From DAOSWM01 sp035380045 (GTDB taxonomy: Bacteria > Bacteroidota > Bacteroidia > Bacteroidales > Tenuifilaceae), in assembly GCA_035380045.1 (NCBI GenBank), contig DAOSWM010000031.1, positions 1-35,221 of the forward strand: a stretch of DNA of 35,221 nucleotides, given 5' to 3'. Made by a program: the position numbers and the translations under genes. Positions within the stretch are counted from its first letter, which is position 1. Every line of letters begins with the position of its first letter. Shown here one piece after another: positions 32,870 through 35,221 of this stretch. A model generated the notes under the pieces. That model saw nothing but the letters and a program-made list of their open reading frames with translations. It had not been told where the DNA came from and searched no databases.

Positions 32870-34015
32870 ATGCCTTTACCTTCAACTTTACTATCAGAGT
32901 TAACCAACCTTCGACACCACCTACATAAAAATCCGGAACTCTCTGGAAAAGAAAAAAAAACGAGCGCAACCATTATTAAGTTTTTAGAAACCTGCAATCC
33001 AACATCCATTATTTCTGAAATTGGAGGTTTCGGGGTTGCTGCAGTATTCGATTCAGGAACAGATGGTCCTACGCTGCTGCTGCGAGCGGATATTGATGCA
33101 TTGCCCATTCAGGAAGAATCGTATCACAGTTACCAGTCGATAAACAGAGGAGTAGCACACCTTTGCGGGCACGATGGGCACACATCAATTCTTCTGGGTG
33201 TTGCAAAACTTGCTGGCAACAGCAAACCCAAGAAGGGTAAGCTCGTTCTACTTTTTCAGCCAGCAGAAGAAACCGGCGAAGGAGCGGCGAAAGTTATACA
33301 CGATGAAAAATTTTCAACAATAAAACCCGATATTGCCTACGCACTCCACAACCTGCCAGGATTTGAGAAAGGAACCGTGTTTTATCGGCAGGGAACTTTT
33401 GCGTCGGCCTCAACCGGGGTAATTGTAACTTTAAAGGGGCTACCCTCGCACGCTGCGCATCCTGAGAATGGGAACAACCCCGATTTGGCTCTGGCCAAAA
33501 TAATTCTACAACTAAACGAGATTACCAAAACTCATAATTTTGATCAATTCACGCTGCTAACAGTAATTCACGCTAAACTTGGCGAGGTGGCATTTGGCAC
33601 AACACCCGGGAATGCAGTGGTAATGGCTACACTGAGAACCTACCTCGACACGGATATGAGCAAGCTAAAACAGCTGGTGGAAAGTTGTGTAAAAACGATT
33701 TGCGATTCAACCCAAATAACATTTGAACTTGAGTACACCGAGGAATTTCCAGCAACCATAAACAACAGCCAATGCGTTGACATCCTTTTGGAAGTTTGTG
33801 AGAAGGAAAAAATTGGTTACCAAAAGCTGAACAACCCCTTTCGCTGGAGCGAAGATTTTGGGCATTTTTCGAATATTTGTAATTCTGCATTCTTCGGTAT
33901 TGGCTCGGGGTTAAACCACCCGCAGCTACATAACGAGAACTACGATTTCCCCGATGAAATAATAGAGTCAGCAGTTAAAATAATGGTTGAATTAACAAAA
34001 TTTCACCTTGGTTAA
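32870..34015 (+). CDS. M20 family metallo-amidohydrolase (M20D; N-acyl amino acid hydrolase-like)
   Basis: Dimetal hydrolase that removes acyl groups from amino acids. The 381-residue protein has the M20D landmarks: LLLRADIDALPIQEE, C99 and H101 (HLCGHDGHTSILLG), E133/E134 (FQPAEETGEGA), H160 (ALHNLPG) and a late HNENYDFPDE histidine. The dimerisation domain contains GLPSHAAHPENG. The open frame runs upstream to 32675 through the dapB region, but the protein begins properly at ATG 32870 (MPLPSTLLSELTNLRHHLH). Candidates are hippurate hydrolase, aminoacylase or N-acetyl-diaminopimelate deacetylase; context next to dapB and an alr-like gene makes an amino-acid or wall-precursor substrate plausible, unproven. 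The racemase gene follows 11 bases later. Confidence 0.9.
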   Translation: MPLPSTLLSELTNLRHHLHKNPELSGKEKKTSATIIKFLETCNPTSIISEIGGFGVAAVFDSGTDGPTLLLRADIDALPIQEESYHSYQSINRGVAHLCGHDGHTSILLGVAKLAGNSKPKKGKLVLLFQPAEETGEGAAKVIHDEKFSTIKPDIAYALHNLPGFEKGTVFYRQGTFASASTGVIVTLKGLPSHAAHPENGNNPDLALAKIILQLNEITKTHNFDQFTLLTVIHAKLGEVAFGTTPGNAVVMATLRTYLDTDMSKLKQLVESCVKTICDSTQITFELEYTEEFPATINNSQCVDILLEVCEKEKIGYQKLNNPFRWSEDFGHFSNICNSAFFGIGSGLNHPQLHNENYDFPDEIIESAVKIMVELTKFHLG

Positions 34016-34026
34016 AACATCTGGAA

Positions 34027-35178
34027 ATGGAACACACATCATACATTGAAATCAGCAAATCGGCTTACCGGCATAACATTAAGTATTTGAAGAAGATTAT
34101 TGGAAAGAATGTTCGGTTTACATCGGTTATTAAGGGTAATGCATACGGTCATGGGGTTGAAAATATTATCCCACTGGCCGAGGAAGCTGAGGTGAACCAT
34201 TTTGCCGTTTTCTCGGCAAGTGAAGCGCTCGATGCCTACAAAGTAGCTAAACCCACATCAGATATCATGATTATGGGTTACCTCGATGACAGCCAGCTGG
34301 AATGGGCCATTGAGAATGGGATTGAATTCTACGTATTCGATACCGAACGACTTGAAAAGGCAATCACCTTATCGAAAAGGATTGGCAAACCTGCACGGAT
34401 TCATATTGAGGTTGAAACCGGCTTTAACCGAACAGGTTTTGAGTACGAAAAAATTCCGGCAGTGGTAAAGCAAATCAAATCATCGTTTAACCAAATTATT
34501 GTTGAGGGTATTTGCACCCACTATGCTGGGGCTGAAAGTATTAGCAACCATTATCGGGTGGTAAACCAAATAAGCAACTACCGCAAGTTTATTCGCTACT
34601 TTGCCCGGCATGGGATACGGCCAAACTTCAAACACACCGCCGGTTCAGCTGCTACGTTAACGTATCCACAAACAATAATGGATATGGTGCGGGTTGGAAT
34701 TGCTCAATACGGCTACTGGCCAACTCAGGAAACGTACATTTACCAGTTTAAACGTAATCGTGCAAACGATTCAGACCTTAAGCGTGTAATCACATGGAAA
34801 TCGAAAATTATGACCATTAAGGAGGTTGAACCGGGCGATTTTGTTGGCTACGGAACATCGTACATGGCGAACAAGAGAATAAAAGTTGCCATAATTCCTG
34901 TTGGCTATGCCAACGGTTTTAGCCGCTCGCTAAGCAATACCGGAAGAGTTTTAATTCGTGGCAAACGGGTTCCCGTAATCGGAACCGTTACTATGAATAC
35001 CATGAGCGTGAATGTGAGCGACATTCCAAATGTTCAAGCTGGCGACGAGGTTGTAATCATTGGAAAACAAAAGCGTTTATCCATAAGTGTAGCATCGTTC
35101 AGCGAGATGAGCGACCAGCTAAACTACCAGCTTCTTACCCGATTACCGGGTAATATTCCCCGAATAGTTGTTGCGTAA
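34027..35178 (+). CDS. alr: Alanine racemase family PLP enzyme
   Basis: Fold-type III PLP racemase that makes D-alanine for peptidoglycan. The 383-residue protein has the PLP lysine K36 (SVIKGNAYGHG), HTAGSAATL near 203-211, R222 (VRVGIAQYGYWP) and the catalytic tyrosine Y275 (VGYGTSYM). The usual substrate-loop MD of alanine racemase (VCMD) is here M323-N324 (GTVTMNTMSV), so specificity may be altered. Length is typical. Located 11 bases after the M20 gene on the same strand and very likely in one operon. Alanine racemase is the best guess; a broader-specificity amino acid racemase is the alternative. Confidence 0.88.
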   Translation: MEHTSYIEISKSAYRHNIKYLKKIIGKNVRFTSVIKGNAYGHGVENIIPLAEEAEVNHFAVFSASEALDAYKVAKPTSDIMIMGYLDDSQLEWAIENGIEFYVFDTERLEKAITLSKRIGKPARIHIEVETGFNRTGFEYEKIPAVVKQIKSSFNQIIVEGICTHYAGAESISNHYRVVNQISNYRKFIRYFARHGIRPNFKHTAGSAATLTYPQTIMDMVRVGIAQYGYWPTQETYIYQFKRNRANDSDLKRVITWKSKIMTIKEVEPGDFVGYGTSYMANKRIKVAIIPVGYANGFSRSLSNTGRVLIRGKRVPVIGTVTMNTMSVNVSDIPNVQAGDEVVIIGKQKRLSISVASFSEMSDQLNYQLLTRLPGNIPRIVVA

Positions 35179-35187
35179 AAAAGCCCC

Positions 35188-35221
35188 AAAGCCACTTTCT
35201 TCGCAAACCTGCAGTGACTTT
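35188..35221 (+). terminator. Possible terminator after alr, cut by the window edge
   Basis: AAAGCCACT (35188-35196) can pair with AGTGACTTT (35213-35221) with one mismatch and a 16-base loop; any T-run would be beyond the end of the window. Confidence 0.3.

Noticed and set aside
1..35221. CRISPR arrays, IS elements, phage genes, tRNA or rRNA genes.
   Set aside because: No regularly spaced repeats, transposase or integrase motifs, tRNA-like cloverleaf signals or rRNA-like segments were recognised.

Overview
The window reads as ordinary chromosomal DNA of an AT-rich, probably anaerobic Bacteroidetes (order Bacteroidales or a near relative). This rests on several things in the sequence: repeated matches to the Bacteroidetes sigma factor -7 element TAnnTTTG (some with TTTG about 18-20 bases upstream), an S46 dipeptidyl peptidase, an amidase with a SPOR-like tail, a long LptD, a two-subunit indolepyruvate:ferredoxin oxidoreductase without a ferredoxin tail, and a rpsF-rpsR-rplI cluster. 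Genus cannot be assigned from the sequence alone. I see no insertion sequence, phage gene, CRISPR array, rRNA or tRNA, and no clear composition break.

Layout. 1-4558 (+): a purine oxidation operon, XdhC maturation factor, then the 2Fe-2S/FAD subunit and the molybdenum subunit of xanthine dehydrogenase. 4641-5171 (+): a SlyD-like prolyl isomerase with a His/Cys tail, separated from convergent dnaA (-) by a two-way terminator. 6679-7028 is a 350-base gap upstream of dnaA with two tandem DnaA-box-like repeats and a 14-base inverted repeat. 7029-9210 (-): MlaD-type lipid transport protein and a peptidoglycan amidase, divergent from lptD and ridA (9282-12280, +); together an envelope-biogenesis cluster. 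12342-13432 (-): rpsF-rpsR-rplI. 13578-13802 (+): a tiny BFD-type 2Fe-2S protein. 13804-15573 (-): nucleoside phosphorylase and a SirB1-like protein. 15771-16617 (+): an ArsC-like protein that has lost its catalytic cysteine, then YjbQ. 16815-19022 (+): iorA-iorB for aromatic 2-oxoacid oxidation. 19211-20488 (+): an MFS exporter with no ATG start. 20662-21489 (-): cysQ-like phosphatase. 21793-24571 (+): pepD-type dipeptidase, TauE/SafE permease, cold shock protein. 24635-26068: an outer-membrane barrel-like hypothetical (-) and an SDR oxidoreductase (+). 26126-30443 (-): a LysM/periplasmic-binding-fold protein and a DPP7-like S46 peptidase. 30629-32746 (-): dapB-lepB. 32870-35178 (+): M20 amidohydrolase and an alanine-racemase-family enzyme.

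Taken together the genes suggest a peptide- and amino-acid-using anaerobe: S46 and M20 peptidases release amino acids and dipeptides, and IorAB oxidises aromatic 2-oxoacids with reduction of ferredoxin. A second theme is the envelope (LptD, MlaD, amidase, LysM protein, DapB, Alr, signal peptidase).

I did not find a convincing undescribed multi-gene system. The most worthwhile items are the Ser-for-Cys ArsC-like protein, the DnaA-box pair and inverted repeat upstream of dnaA, the two-cysteine LptD, and the LysM plus periplasmic-binding-fold fusion.
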